Source of the DNA: Levilactobacillus hammesii DSM 16381
GTDB lineage: Bacteria > Bacillota > Bacilli > Lactobacillales > Lactobacillaceae
Reading direction: 5' to 3'
Assembly: GCF_001434395.1 (NCBI RefSeq)
Contig: NZ_AZFS01000064.1
Span: forward strand, 157,623 to 221,622
Length of the DNA stretch: 64,000 bases
The translations under genes were made by a program, and so were the position numbers. This document shows, piece by piece, positions 7,702 through 16,049 of this stretch (the first letter of the stretch is position 1; every line of letters begins with the position of its first letter). Under the pieces are notes generated by a model. That model saw nothing but the letters and a program-made list of their open reading frames with translations. It ran no database searches and was not told the origin of the DNA.

Positions 7702-8250
7702 ATGGCAATTGGACCGAACGACGGGCAAGACTGGCACACAGATGGCGTCAAGGAGTATCACGCCTATTTTGGCACGCCGACGCACGATGACCACGTCCTG
7801 TTTGAACTCCTCACGGTGGGGGTTTTTCAAGTGGGACTGAGCTGGCAAGCCGCGGCTAGCAAGCTTCCCGTGTATCGACGCGTCTTTGCCGGGATGGCCA
7901 TTCCCCAAGTGGCGGCCTTGATTGATGAGTTGGCCATTCCAGAAATTGCGGCCGATTCCGAGATGATTGGTAATCAGCGGAAGATTCGTGCGGTATTGAA
8001 GAATGCGCGTGCCATCCTGAAAGTTCAGCAGGAGTTTGGTAGTTTCAGTGCCTATCTGTGGGCATTCGTCAACGATACGCCGTTCCTGCTGCCTGCGGTC
8101 ACGCGAGATGAAGTGACCAATCAATCCAGCCTCGGCAGTGCGGTAGCCAAGGACTTAAAAAAGCGAGGATTCAGTTTTGTGGGGCCCGTCGTCACACACA
8201 TGTTTTTACTGGCTGCGGGGATTCTCCGCGAGCAGATTTTGGACGAATAA
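7702..8250 (+). CDS. tag: DNA-3-methyladenine glycosylase I (Tag family)
   Basis: A 182-aa base-excision repair enzyme that removes 3-methyladenine. Tag hallmarks are the EYHAYFGTPTHDDHVLFELL segment (about residues 17-36), GVFQVGLSW (aromatic pocket region), the helix-hairpin-helix neighbourhood NQRKIRAVLKNARAI, and SFVGPVVTHMFLLAAG at the C-terminus. The ATG at 7702 is preceded by GGAAGGGGA at about 8 bases and is preferred over the upstream in-frame GTG at 7663. The N-terminus lacks the RC.W start of enterobacterial Tag, so the Zn site is not obvious. Single gene. Confidence 0.85.
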   Translation: MAIGPNDGQDWHTDGVKEYHAYFGTPTHDDHVLFELLTVGVFQVGLSWQAAASKLPVYRRVFAGMAIPQVAALIDELAIPEIAADSEMIGNQRKIRAVLKNARAILKVQQEFGSFSAYLWAFVNDTPFLLPAVTRDEVTNQSSLGSAVAKDLKKRGFSFVGPVVTHMFLLAAGILREQILDE

Positions 8251-8362
8251 GTGAAATTTACGTGAGAATTTCTGCGAAGGTGAAACCGATTCGAAGTCAG
8301 TCGTGGCGGTGGAAAGCCGGTGTGACGGGGTTCGTTATAAATATATTTATTGTCGATTTTCC

Positions 8363-8391
8363 TTGACACCGGATTAAAGTTGCATTAGACT
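8363..8391 (+). promoter_or_regulatory. Promoter of the met T-box operon
   Basis: TTGACA (8363-8368), a 17-base spacer and TAGACT (8386-8391) lie about 25 bases before the T-box leader begins. Confidence 0.75.
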
Positions 8392-8414
8392 TGCAATTAA
8401 ATTAAGCGATTGAA

Positions 8415-8694
8415 AACAATGTGATCAGGAGAGTAACCACCGTTAATGGTTTCAAGAGAGCTCGCGTTTTGCTGAAAGCGAGTAACCCACGGCGGGGTGA
8501 AGATGGCCTGAAATGAATTGGTACCGCTAAGTCCTTGTGATGAAGCGGTGATGCTTGGCACTCATTATCGTGCACGCACTTTAAGGCGCAAGCTGGCGAG
8601 TGTTAATGAGGGGTCAGTTTGCATCTGACTTGAATTAGAATGGTACCACGACAGAGTTCGTTTCTATTAATTTAGAAGCGGACTCTTTTCTTTT
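8415..8694 (+). promoter_or_regulatory. T-box leader, probably tRNA-Met specific
   Basis: A tRNA-sensing transcription attenuator. It shows the conserved GGAGAGTAACCA opening (8429), AGAGAGC and GCTGAAAGCGAG of stem I, a specifier region TGAAATGAATTGG with an ATG codon, the T-box sequence AGAATGGTACCACGA (about 8636-8651), and a terminator AGAGTTCGTTTCT/AGAAGCGGACTCT with a T-rich tail (8653-8694). The Met specifier agrees with the methionine transporter genes that follow. Uncharged tRNA-Met would stabilise the antiterminator and raise expression. Confidence 0.85.
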
Positions 8695-8761
8695 GGTCAC
8701 CGTTTTCTCTCGCAACATTTAAGCAATTATATTATAAATTGGGATAAAGGGGATTTTGAGT

Positions 8762-9574
8762 ATGAAGAAATCATTTAAACGGTTCAGTTGGCTCTTAGTA
8801 TTGTTGATTCCATTGTTAATTGTGGCGGGTTGTGGCAAGTCCAGCAGCTCCAGCGACAAGACGGTTAAAGTCGGAATCATGGGTTCAGACGAAAAAATCT
8901 GGAAACCTATCCAAAAGAAGTTGAAGTCGGAAGGGGTCAACATCAAGCTGGTTACCTTCACGGATTACAACCAGCCTAACGCGGCGTTGACGAACCACGA
9001 AATTGACATCAACTCATTCCAACACACTTACTTCATGGATCAATGGAACAAGGCGCACAAGAGTGACATCGTCTCCATTGGGAAGACGGTACGCGCACCA
9101 CTACGGTTATACTCCAAGAAGGTTAAGAGCGTTTCTGACATCAAGAAGGGTGCTCAAATTACCATCCCTAATGACTCAACTAACGAAGGCCGGGCCTTAC
9201 ATTTATTGCAATCTGCTGGCTTAATCAAGGTTGATTCCAAGGTGGCTTTACCAACGCCTAAGAACATTACGCAAAACAAGTTAAACTTGAAGGTTACGGC
9301 CGTTGACGCTGCTCAGACGCCACGTTCATTGACCGATGCAGCTGGTGCCGTAATCAACAACGAATTCGCTGCTGAAGCTAAGTTGCCAAACAGCGAAACC
9401 ATTTACAAGGAAAAGCTGAACAAGGCTTCTATTCCTTACGTCAACATCATTGCGGCTAACAAGTCTGACAAGAACAACAAGACTTACAAGAAGATTGTGA
9501 AGGCTTACCAATCTGAAGCCACGAAGAAGTTAATCAAGAAGTACTTCCACGGCTTGTCCGTTCCTGCTTGGTAA
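8762..9574 (+). CDS. metQ: Methionine ABC transporter substrate-binding lipoprotein
   Basis: A 270-aa NlpA/MetQ family lipoprotein that captures methionine outside the membrane and delivers it to MetNP. The signal peptide ends in the lipobox VAGC (Cys about residue 24), followed by a Ser-rich linker. Family motifs include VKVGIMG, DYNQPNAAL, INSFQHTYFMD, RLYSKKVKSV and PNDSTNEGRALHLLQ. The start is the ATG at 8762 with AAAGGGG upstream; the TTG two codons earlier is less likely. It is the first gene after the T-box, separated from metN by 256 bases holding a 10-bp hairpin at 9661-9710. Confidence 0.95.
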   Translation: MKKSFKRFSWLLVLLIPLLIVAGCGKSSSSSDKTVKVGIMGSDEKIWKPIQKKLKSEGVNIKLVTFTDYNQPNAALTNHEIDINSFQHTYFMDQWNKAHKSDIVSIGKTVRAPLRLYSKKVKSVSDIKKGAQITIPNDSTNEGRALHLLQSAGLIKVDSKVALPTPKNITQNKLNLKVTAVDAAQTPRSLTDAAGAVINNEFAAEAKLPNSETIYKEKLNKASIPYVNIIAANKSDKNNKTYKKIVKAYQSEATKKLIKKYFHGLSVPAW

Positions 9575-9660
9575 ACAATACGTATTATAGTAGGTTTGGG
9601 TTGCCACTGCGGGTTTAAAAGCACGTGGCCACTTAACCAACGTCCCTGAGTTAAAGACTT

Positions 9661-9710
9661 TCAGGCACCGCGCTGCGCCGATGATGTTATCCTCACAGCA
9701 CGGTGCCTGA
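9661..9710 (+). other. Intercistronic hairpin between metQ and metN
   Basis: TCAGGCACCG (9661-9670) is perfectly complementary to CGGTGCCTGA (9701-9710), with GC-rich sequence between. No T-run follows. It may stabilise the metQ message or reduce read-through, which would give more binding protein than transporter; this is inferred. Confidence 0.45.
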
Positions 9711-9830
9711 TCGCTGTCAGGGTAGAAAAATGACTGAGCGAAAAAATTCAACTTGCAACGGGCGGCAGGGGTATTAAGATAAGTAGAGAGAAAAAATTGC
9801 CAGCATAGGGCGAGTAAGGAGAACGAAGAT

Positions 9831-10892
9831 TTGACTAATGAAGCGATTATTCAGTTAAAAGATATCGACGTCACCTTCCATAATAAGGGGCAGACCGTTG
9901 AAGCTGTCAAGAAGGTTTCTTTGACGGTCAACCGGGGCGACATCTACGGTGTTGTTGGGTATTCTGGTGCCGGGAAGAGTACGTTGGTGCGGGTGATTAA
10001 CCGGCTCCAGCGGCCAACTGCTGGTTCCGTTGAGGTGAACGGCCAGGACATTCTGAACCTGTCATCCCGCGATTTGCGGACGGCACGAACGAAGATTGGT
10101 ATGATTTTTCAACACTTTAACTTAATGGCCTCCCGCACGATTGCGGATAACGTGGGCTACCCGCTTAAGGGGCGGTTGTCCCATGAGAACCGAAAGAAAA
10201 AAGTGGCCCACTTATTAGACCTAGTTGGCCTCAGCGAAAAGGCGGAAGATTACCCCGCCCAATTGTCTGGTGGTCAAAAGCAACGGGTGGCCATTGCCCG
10301 TGCTTTGGCCAACGACCCCGAGATTCTGATCAGTGATGAAGCCACCAGCGCGTTGGACCCCAAGACGACTTCCTCAATTCTGGCGCTGTTGAAGCGTTTG
10401 AATAAGGAGTTAGGCCTTACCGTGGTTCTGATTACCCATGAAATGGAAGCCGTGAAGGAAATCTGTAACAAGGTTGCCGTCATGGAAGATGGGAAAATCA
10501 TCGAACGTGGGGACTTGGTCTCGATCTTCAGTCGGCCACAAAAGCCACTGACCCAAGACTTTATCAACACGGCGACCCAGATTAATCAGGCCTTGGAAAA
10601 GATCTTCCGGCAGGCCGATTCGCTCAACCTCAGCGAAAGTCAGCAGTTGGTTCAACTCCAGTATGTGGGAGCGAGCACCGATGCCCCACTGATTACGGAG
10701 CTGTACAAGCGTTACGGGGTTGTTTCCAACATTTTATATGGGAACGTCGAAATTCTGCAAGACACGCCATTGGGAAACCTGATTGTGGTTATGTCAGGGG
10801 AACCCGATAAGTTGGCGGCCGCTTGGCAATACTGTCAGGATGCTGGGATTAACATTACGCATTTAAATCCTAATGATACGGAGGTGGCCTAG
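9831..10892 (+). CDS. metN: Methionine ABC transporter ATP-binding protein
   Basis: A 353-aa ATPase of the MetNP importer. The Walker A motif is GYSGAGKST (about residue 43), the signature LSGGQKQR, Walker [13 protein letters not shown], and the H-loop VVLITHEME. After about residue 270 comes the NIL domain, which binds methionine and inhibits transport when the cell is replete. It starts at TTG 9831 with TAAGGAG nine bases upstream. The stop codon abuts the metP ATG, so the two are translationally linked. Confidence 0.95.
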   Translation: MTNEAIIQLKDIDVTFHNKGQTVEAVKKVSLTVNRGDIYGVVGYSGAGKSTLVRVINRLQRPTAGSVEVNGQDILNLSSRDLRTARTKIGMIFQHFNLMASRTIADNVGYPLKGRLSHENRKKKVAHLLDLVGLSEKAEDYPAQLSGGQKQRVAIARALANDPEILISDEATSALDPKTTSSILALLKRLNKELGLTVVLITHEMEAVKEICNKVAVMEDGKIIERGDLVSIFSRPQKPLTQDFINTATQINQALEKIFRQADSLNLSESQQLVQLQYVGASTDAPLITELYKRYGVVSNILYGNVEILQDTPLGNLIVVMSGEPDKLAAAWQYCQDAGINITHLNPNDTEVA

Positions 10893-11576
10893 ATGAGCTT
10901 TTTAGCGAAGTATTTTCCCAATGCAGTGACGATGAAGGGTGACTTTATCCAAGCAACGGGTGAGACGCTGTACATGACGGCCATCACCGCCATTGTAGCT
11001 GGGGTTATTGGAATGGCGATTGGGATTGGGTTAATTGTGACCCAACCCGGTGGTATTTTGGAAAATCGCGTTATTTATAATATTCTGGATAAGATCGTCA
11101 ATCTTTGCCGGTCCATTCCTTTCGTTATCTTACTGGCCGTGATCGCACCACTGACACGGATCATTGTGGGAACGGCGATTGGGACGACTGCAGCGATTGT
11201 CCCATTGGTTATTGGCTCGGCGCCGTTCTATGCGCGTCAGATTCAAAATGCCTTGGCCGAAGTTGACCGGGGTGTGATTGAGGCGGCTGAATCCGTGGGA
11301 TCTGGTCCGATTGCCATTATCTTCCGTGTCTACTTAAAGGAAGGTCTGGCCGATATTATTCGGTCTTCCGTCCTAACGCTGATCAGTCTGATTGACCTGA
11401 CCGCGATGGCTGGTGCCATCGGGGGTGGTGGCTTGGGTAACTTGGCCATCAACGTGGGTTACAGTCGGTTTGAATCGGATGTCACGATTATGGCAATGTT
11501 GATTATCTTAGTGATTGTTTTTGCCATTCAATTAATTGGTGATTTACTGGCCCGGCACGTGGATCACACGGCCTAG
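10893..11576 (+). CDS. metP: Methionine ABC transporter permease
   Basis: A 227-aa inner membrane permease (MetI/MetP family) with about five hydrophobic segments. The EAA-type loop that contacts MetN is seen as VIEAAESVGSGPIAIIFRVYLKEGL. The sequence GAIGGGGLGNLAI near residue 175 is typical. It begins directly after the metN stop and closes the operon at the terminator at 11592. Confidence 0.95.
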   Translation: MSFLAKYFPNAVTMKGDFIQATGETLYMTAITAIVAGVIGMAIGIGLIVTQPGGILENRVIYNILDKIVNLCRSIPFVILLAVIAPLTRIIVGTAIGTTAAIVPLVIGSAPFYARQIQNALAEVDRGVIEAAESVGSGPIAIIFRVYLKEGLADIIRSSVLTLISLIDLTAMAGAIGGGGLGNLAINVGYSRFESDVTIMAMLIILVIVFAIQLIGDLLARHVDHTA

Positions 11577-11591
11577 GGTCGCACATGAAGT

Positions 11592-11625
11592 GGGAGCAGC
11601 TCGTTGCGAGTTGCTCCCATTTTGG
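11592..11625 (+). terminator. Terminator of the met operon
   Basis: GGGAGCAGCTCG pairs with CGAGTTGCTCCC (one G-T), followed by ATTTT. Confidence 0.8.
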
Positions 11626-11777
11626 GTAGTTTAGTCGTTCAACCTGTAGATATGACTAAATAAATTGCCAAAGGGCTAAACTTTTCACCATTTCATCATC
11701 ATATTCTAATGAATATCGGGTAAAATTGGAGAATTATAATGCACGCCGTGAGTGTGAGAGAGAAAGGATTCACAGGT

Positions 11778-12710
11778 TTGAAAAATTCAGAGGTATCGAC
11801 GGGAAACGTCATTAAGGGTATTTTCTGGGCCACCATCGCTTCAGGGATGTTTGGGGTCTCCGGAACCGTTTTACAGTTTATTTCACAGGGGCAATCCATT
11901 CCCGTTGGCTGGTTCCTATCAGCGCGGACGATGGGCGCCGGGGTGGTTTTACTGGCCATCAGTTTGATTCTTTATGGTAAGCAGACATTTACGATCTTTC
12001 GTAGTTGGCGTGAAATCGCTTGGTTATTGGCCTATGCCTTGATCGGGTTGGGCGCAAACCTGCTGACCTTTTACATTGCCGTGCAGACAGGGAATGCAGC
12101 GGGAGCAACGATTCTACAATACTTAAGTCCCTTATTTATCGTGCTGGGAAGCTTGCTCTTTAAGCATGAGCGACCACTGCGAAGTGACGTGATTGCCTTC
12201 GTTGTTGCCATGGTCGGAGTTTTCTTGGCTATCACGCGGGGAGACTTTTCACAATTGGCCATTCCGCTGAACTCCATCTTGTGGGGGATTGGTTCTGGGA
12301 TTACGGCTGCCTGTTACGTGGTGTTACCGCGGAACTTGGTTCGTGACGACGGACATGCTCCCATCACGGTACTCGGCTGGGGAACGTTTATTGCCGGAAT
12401 CGTCTTCAATATTCACCAGCCGGTTTGGGTCAATACGCCACCGTTGACGGGAACACTGTTGGCCTCAATGGCAACGGTGATCTTGTTCGGGACGATTTTG
12501 CCCTTCTCACTATTGCTGTATAGCTCACACTTTGCGCCATCGGATGTGATCAGTATCGTGGATGCCGTCCAGCCAGTGGTGACGTTCATTCTGTCTATTA
12601 TTTTCTTAAGCCTCGCGATCTCTACAGCCGAAGTTATCGGGTCTGTTTTGGTGATTGTGGCCATTTATTTACTCCAACGGGGTCGACGAAAGGTCGAAAA
12701 AGGGTTTTAA
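11778..12710 (+). CDS. DMT superfamily transporter (EamA family)
   Basis: A 310-aa integral membrane protein made of two EamA repeats of about five helices each (first about residues 10-140, second about 150-300). Such proteins export or import small metabolites; the substrate cannot be inferred. The TTG at 11778 has AGAAAGGAT about nine bases upstream and starts MKNSEVSTGN, so it is preferred over the ATG at 11739, which lacks a Shine-Dalgarno. The gene stands between the met operon and a phosphatase gene 25 bases downstream, with which it may be co-transcribed. Confidence 0.82.
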   Translation: MKNSEVSTGNVIKGIFWATIASGMFGVSGTVLQFISQGQSIPVGWFLSARTMGAGVVLLAISLILYGKQTFTIFRSWREIAWLLAYALIGLGANLLTFYIAVQTGNAAGATILQYLSPLFIVLGSLLFKHERPLRSDVIAFVVAMVGVFLAITRGDFSQLAIPLNSILWGIGSGITAACYVVLPRNLVRDDGHAPITVLGWGTFIAGIVFNIHQPVWVNTPPLTGTLLASMATVILFGTILPFSLLLYSSHFAPSDVISIVDAVQPVVTFILSIIFLSLAISTAEVIGSVLVIVAIYLLQRGRRKVEKGF

Positions 12711-12735
12711 TGGGAAATGAGGAAGTGACTGAGAA

Positions 12736-13356
12736 ATGACAACTTTCGATTGGGTTCGCCACGGGCAAACGCAAGCCAACGTGGATCAAATTATGCAAGG
12801 CCAATTGGACACGACGGTGACCCATTTGACGGTTCGTGGTTTACAGCAAGCGGAGCACCTGGCACAGTGGTTGCATGCGCAGCGCTACGACCAGTTGATT
12901 AGCAGTCCGCTACACCGGACACGACAAACAACGGCGGCGCTGACAACAATGTTGAGTCTTACACCGTCGTTTGATGAACGGTTGATGGAGGCCGACTATG
13001 GTGACTGGACGGGAAAGAGTCTTCCGGTCATTAGTGAGCAGCGGCCAGAGGATTTTGATGCCGTTACGGGTGAAGCCCTTCCCGATGTTTTGGCAACGGT
13101 GGGCGGCGAGTCTTACCTGGCGATTCAACGGCGGGTTGGCCAGTGGCTGGCCGAGCAGGTCGTGGATCATCCGAATGATCATATCCTGGTGGTGAGTCAC
13201 GGGTTAACGATCAAGGCGACGGCTCTGTTGATGCTGGCGTCTCCGGCGACGACCGCTTTACCAGAACCCACCAATACCAGCGTGACACGCATGGTGATTG
13301 ATCCGGCGACGGGGCACCGTTACCTCCAGTTCTACGGTGTCAGTCCACAACTTTAA
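12736..13356 (+). CDS. Histidine phosphatase family protein (phosphoglycerate mutase-like)
   Basis: A 206-aa member of the branch that uses a phospho-His intermediate. The catalytic motif VRHGQTQAN lies at residues 7-15, SSPLHRTRQT supplies a phosphate-binding Arg, the acid residue region is ERLMEADYGDW, and the second His is in VVSHGLTIKA near residue 156. The C-terminal region is closer to broad-specificity phosphatases such as GpmB/PhoE types than to glycolytic GpmA. It ends before a strong terminator at 13367. Confidence 0.85.
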   Translation: MTTFDWVRHGQTQANVDQIMQGQLDTTVTHLTVRGLQQAEHLAQWLHAQRYDQLISSPLHRTRQTTAALTTMLSLTPSFDERLMEADYGDWTGKSLPVISEQRPEDFDAVTGEALPDVLATVGGESYLAIQRRVGQWLAEQVVDHPNDHILVVSHGLTIKATALLMLASPATTALPEPTNTSVTRMVIDPATGHRYLQFYGVSPQL

Positions 13357-13366
13357 ACTTAAACAC

Positions 13367-13407
13367 AAGCCCCGCTATCCAGACTGTTCTGGATAACGGG
13401 GCTTTTA
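13367..13407 (+). terminator. Rho-independent terminator
   Basis: AAGCCCCG..TATCCA pairs with TGGATAACGGGGCTTTT. It closes the phosphatase transcript. Confidence 0.85.
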
Positions 13408-13462
13408 CTGATTGGTTGAAAATACTTGTGAATGTCGAAGCTACGCAGCAGGGTAGCGGTTG

Positions 13463-13641
13463 GCCGCCTTACCGTTCGCCAAATTTGGACTGGAACGCGG
13501 TGGGCAGGACGGGAGAAGCCTGAAGAGCGGTCTTCTCCCTCGCTTTGAGCCGAAAAAAATCACGTCTCAAAGTCGCCATTTTCCAAGTAGCCCACTTGGA
13601 AAATCCCACGGCTGATCCCAAATTTAGCTCACTCACGGCTC
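13463..13641 (+). repeat. Structured dispersed repeat, family A (copy 13.5 kb)
   Basis: The element runs from GCCGCCTTACCG to CACTCACGGCT. Helices seen: outer CCAAATTTGG with CCCAAATTTAG; S2 GGGAGAAG (13511-13518) with CTTCTCCC (13532-13539) around the loop CCTGAAGAGCGGT; S3 CTTTGAG with CTCAAAG; S4 ATTTTCCAAGT with ACTTGGAAAAT. Other copies have different stem bases but keep the pairing and the loop. Confidence 0.85.
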
Positions 13642-13728
13642 CACGACAGGTTGTCCATAACCTGGGATGAACGTTGCCAGCTCAACGATGTCCACAACAA
13701 TGCTAGGGAAAAGAACTTTCTTAACCGG

Positions 13729-13925
13729 AGGAGGCCAGAGATGGAGGCAGCCGTGACGACGGTGTTAGCCGATGGTCTTCGGCTTACAGCGTGGGACGTG
13801 TTTGGAGACCGGTGAACTCTGCCGGACTTCAAACCGAGCCGGAGGACCGCTTCTCAGGCCGCAGGCGGTCCCCACAGCGCCGGAATCTCTGGCAGCCGCA
13901 GGTGGGTGGCGACTGCCTTTTTTAA
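13729..13925 (+). repeat. Dispersed repeat, block B adjoining family A
   Basis: The first 54 bases reappear without visible change at 63947-64000, in the same position relative to a family A copy. CCAGAGAT (near 13734) is complementary to ATCTCTGG near 13904, enclosing the block, and GGACCGC/GCGGTCC forms an inner hairpin. A truncated match to its 3' part occurs at 29674-29726. Confidence 0.75.
13741..13815 (+). CDS. Possible 24-aa small ORF inside repeat block B
   Basis: The ORF starts ATG GAG GCA GCC and ends TGA at 13813-13815. It is preceded by GGAGGAGG with six bases before the ATG, an ideal Shine-Dalgarno. The same Shine-Dalgarno and first 12 codons are present at 63963-64000. The peptide (MEAAVTTVLADGLRLTAWDV then four more residues) resembles nothing I know. 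Conservation may reflect the repeat and not translation, so support is weak. Confidence 0.25.
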   Translation: MEAAVTTVLADGLRLTAWDVFGDR

Positions 13926-13971
13926 TTTCAATTCTCCATTGGTGGAAAGTTTATAAGGTAAAGTGGGCAAC

Positions 13972-14008
13972 AAAAATAACCCCACCGAAAACGGCAGGGT
14001 TATTTTTA
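13972..14008. terminator. Bidirectional terminator
   Basis: AAAAATAACCCC pairs with AGGGTTATTTTT across a short loop. It lies 16 bases past the stop of the minus-strand small gene that follows. Confidence 0.8.
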
Positions 14009-14023
14009 GGTTGAAACAGCCGG

Positions 14024-14239
14024 TTACTTCTTGAGGTTGTCTTCCACGTAAGAACGAACTTCATCGTCGGACTTAGCGTCGATTTCCTTCATTGAAGCTT
14101 CAGTTTCATCGGTGTTGTGACCATTGGATTCCATGAAGTGATCCCAAAGAGCGTCACGAACAGGTAACGTTGCATCGGACCAGTCAAATACTTCGTTCAT
14201 CTTTTCATCCAATAAAGCAGTCTTTTCTACAACAGCCAT
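14024..14239 (-). CDS. Small acidic hypothetical protein (71 aa)
   Basis: I do not recognise the family. The ATG at 14239 (MAVVEKTALLDEK) has GGAGGT seven bases upstream; the nearby in-frame ATG at 14245 is one base from that site and is unlikely. The protein is soluble, acidic and rich in Glu and Asp, with no membrane segment, and ends in a charged helix (DDEVRSYVEDNLKK). It forms its own unit, with a terminator just downstream. Confidence 0.7.
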   Translation of the reverse strand: MAVVEKTALLDEKMNEVFDWSDATLPVRDALWDHFMESNGHNTDETEASMKEIDAKSDDEVRSYVEDNLKK

Positions 14240-14411
14240 AACCATTACCTCCAAAAAAATTTTGGGGTCAGCGGATCTGTGATTGGCATGGGTACCACCG
14301 GCTTCAACTTTCATGGTAGTCCTTTAAAACGGAAATGGTAAATATTTTGTCTAATTCCTCGAAAAGATTGCTGGTGAAGCGGCTTATCTTAAAACGGGTT
14401 AATTAGATGGT

Positions 14412-14795
14412 TTAATCAAAATCGATCCGAATGTCTAACACCCAGTTTTCCAATTGTCGGTTGGAGTTGATGGCGTCGGGGTTGTCGACGAGAAAGCGAT
14501 TGACATCAACCACGGTACCAGCGAAAGGTGTCTTGAAATTTTGAACCGCCTTATCACTTTCGACTTCAATGATATCTTCATCTTGATCAAGGACATCATC
14601 CGGCGCAACGATCAGATCAGCAAAGCTAACCTTACCAAGTTGTTGGATGGCCTCGCTGGTGAGTCCCAAGCGATAAATGCTGTGACGCTGTTCCCACCAC
14701 ACACCATTTAACGTGGTGACTTTAGGTTCTACGGGTTTACGACGAAAGAAACTTTTAAATATTTTCCAGAATGAGGGCTTTTGTTCTTCAGACAT
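14412..14795 (-). CDS. Glycine cleavage H-like lipoyl carrier protein
   Basis: A 127-aa protein with the GcvH fold. It has an N-terminal extension of basic residues (FWKIFKSFFRRKP), then YRLGLTSEAIQQLG, which matches the start of GcvH, and the lipoylation site EVESDKAVQNF with Lys near residue 83, followed by TPFAGTVVDVN and NWVLDIRID. No gcvT or gcvP is present. The divergent neighbour encodes a lipoate ligase, so it is probably that ligase's substrate. In several Gram-positive bacteria GcvH-like proteins act as lipoyl relays or in redox-linked modification systems; which applies here is unknown. Confidence 0.82.
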   Translation of the reverse strand: MSEEQKPSFWKIFKSFFRRKPVEPKVTTLNGVWWEQRHSIYRLGLTSEAIQQLGKVSFADLIVAPDDVLDQDEDIIEVESDKAVQNFKTPFAGTVVDVNRFLVDNPDAINSNRQLENWVLDIRIDFD

Positions 14796-14829
14796 GGTCT
14801 ATTTCCTCCCTTAAGGTTGTTACCGTCTT

Positions 14830-14859
14830 AGTATACCCTTATGCTGTAACCGCTGACAA
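14830..14859 (-). promoter_or_regulatory. Promoter of the gcvH-like gene
   Basis: Read on the minus strand, TTGTCA (complement of 14854-14859) and TATACT (complement of 14830-14835) are 18 bases apart. Confidence 0.6.
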
Positions 14860-14874
14860 TACGTGAGCGGCAAG

Positions 14875-14903
14875 TTGTTGCCAGCTTGCCGGTATGCTAA
14901 ACT
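14875..14903 (+). promoter_or_regulatory. Promoter of lplA
   Basis: TTGTTG (14875-14880), a 17-base spacer and TAAACT (14898-14903), divergent from the promoter of the gcvH-like gene. Confidence 0.5.
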
Positions 14904-15013
14904 AAAATCAAAATTAGTCGCACCCGGCGGTCGGTTATTTTCGACCAGATCGACGGGCGTCGGCTGGGTTAGGTAACGGTTTTAAAACTATAAGAACCCG
15001 AGGAGGCAACACC

Positions 15014-16048
15014 ATGTTTCTCATTGATACGAATCGGCAGGGGCAAGTCGTGACCGATGCCGTGGTCAACCAATCCATTGATAACTACCTGGTCAATGAC
15101 CTGAAGTTGCCTGGCCATGGACTGATGATGTATGTCAATCGGCCGGCAGTGATCGTCGGCATTAATCAAAATGTCACGGCCGAAGTGGACTTTCATTACC
15201 TCGCGAAACATGACGTTCAGTTGGTGCGGCGAACCTCCGGTGGGGGCGCCGTCTATCACGACGAACGCAACTTGATTTTTGAACACATTGTCAATGGCGA
15301 TCCCCAGGACGGGTCCAAGTTCGGTGACTACACGGTGTTTGCAGAACCCGTGCTGAAGGCGTTACGGTCCATGGGAGTTGCTGACTTGGCGATCAGTCAG
15401 AAGAGCAATCTGGTGGTGAAGGATCGAAAATTTTCCGGCATGACGATGTTTAAAAATGGGGAGGGTTACGCCGCGGGGGGAACCATCATGTATGACCTCA
15501 ACGTGGACGCTGCCCATCAGGCCTTGATTCCCGTCAGCGATCGGCGACATCGGGGAGTGGCCTCTAACCGGGTGCCGATCACGAATTTACGGCAGTACCT
15601 GGCCCCTGAGTATCAGAATTTAGATATTCAGGACTTTAAGACGGCCTTACTCTGTCACATTTTTGAGGTTGACCATCTCGATGAAATCGAGACGTATCAT
15701 TTATCGGATCATGACTGGTCGGTGATTGATCAACGCTTGGCGGAAAAGTATGCGACGGATGCCTGGAACTTTGGCGCCAATCCGGGATTCCGGGAGTATC
15801 AGCGTTTAACCCTCCCCACCGGGCAACTCCATGTTAATTTTACGCGATGGCATGGTGAGCTGCGGGCCATTACCCTGTTTGGCACGGTCGGCACTCCCGA
15901 GGCGTTACACACCATTGCCGACGACTTAGTGGGGCAACCGACCACTGCGACAGCTATTCAGGCGGTGCTCCAACAGCCTGCGGTGGTCGCGGTATTGGGC
16001 ACTGAAGCGGTGTCCCAACTGACTGAAATCCTAACAGAGAAGGCGTAG
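15014..16048 (+). CDS. lplA: Lipoate-protein ligase A
   Basis: A 344-aa enzyme that activates lipoate with ATP and attaches it to lipoyl domains. The lipoate/AMP-binding motif RRTSGGGAVYHDERNLIFE lies near residues 76-94, followed by KSNLVVKDRKFSG and an ATP-site Lys. A C-terminal accessory domain (about residues 250-344) is present. RBS GAGGAGG is directly upstream. Its divergent neighbour is a GcvH-like lipoyl acceptor. It appears to be co-transcribed with the small gene that starts one base after its stop. Confidence 0.93.
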   Translation: MFLIDTNRQGQVVTDAVVNQSIDNYLVNDLKLPGHGLMMYVNRPAVIVGINQNVTAEVDFHYLAKHDVQLVRRTSGGGAVYHDERNLIFEHIVNGDPQDGSKFGDYTVFAEPVLKALRSMGVADLAISQKSNLVVKDRKFSGMTMFKNGEGYAAGGTIMYDLNVDAAHQALIPVSDRRHRGVASNRVPITNLRQYLAPEYQNLDIQDFKTALLCHIFEVDHLDEIETYHLSDHDWSVIDQRLAEKYATDAWNFGANPGFREYQRLTLPTGQLHVNFTRWHGELRAITLFGTVGTPEALHTIADDLVGQPTTATAIQAVLQQPAVVAVLGTEAVSQLTEILTEKA

Positions 16049-16049
16049 T

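Noticed and set aside
13405..14023. Insertion sequence at 13.4-13.9 kb
   Set aside because: No transposase-like frame is present; only the structured repeat blocks are seen.
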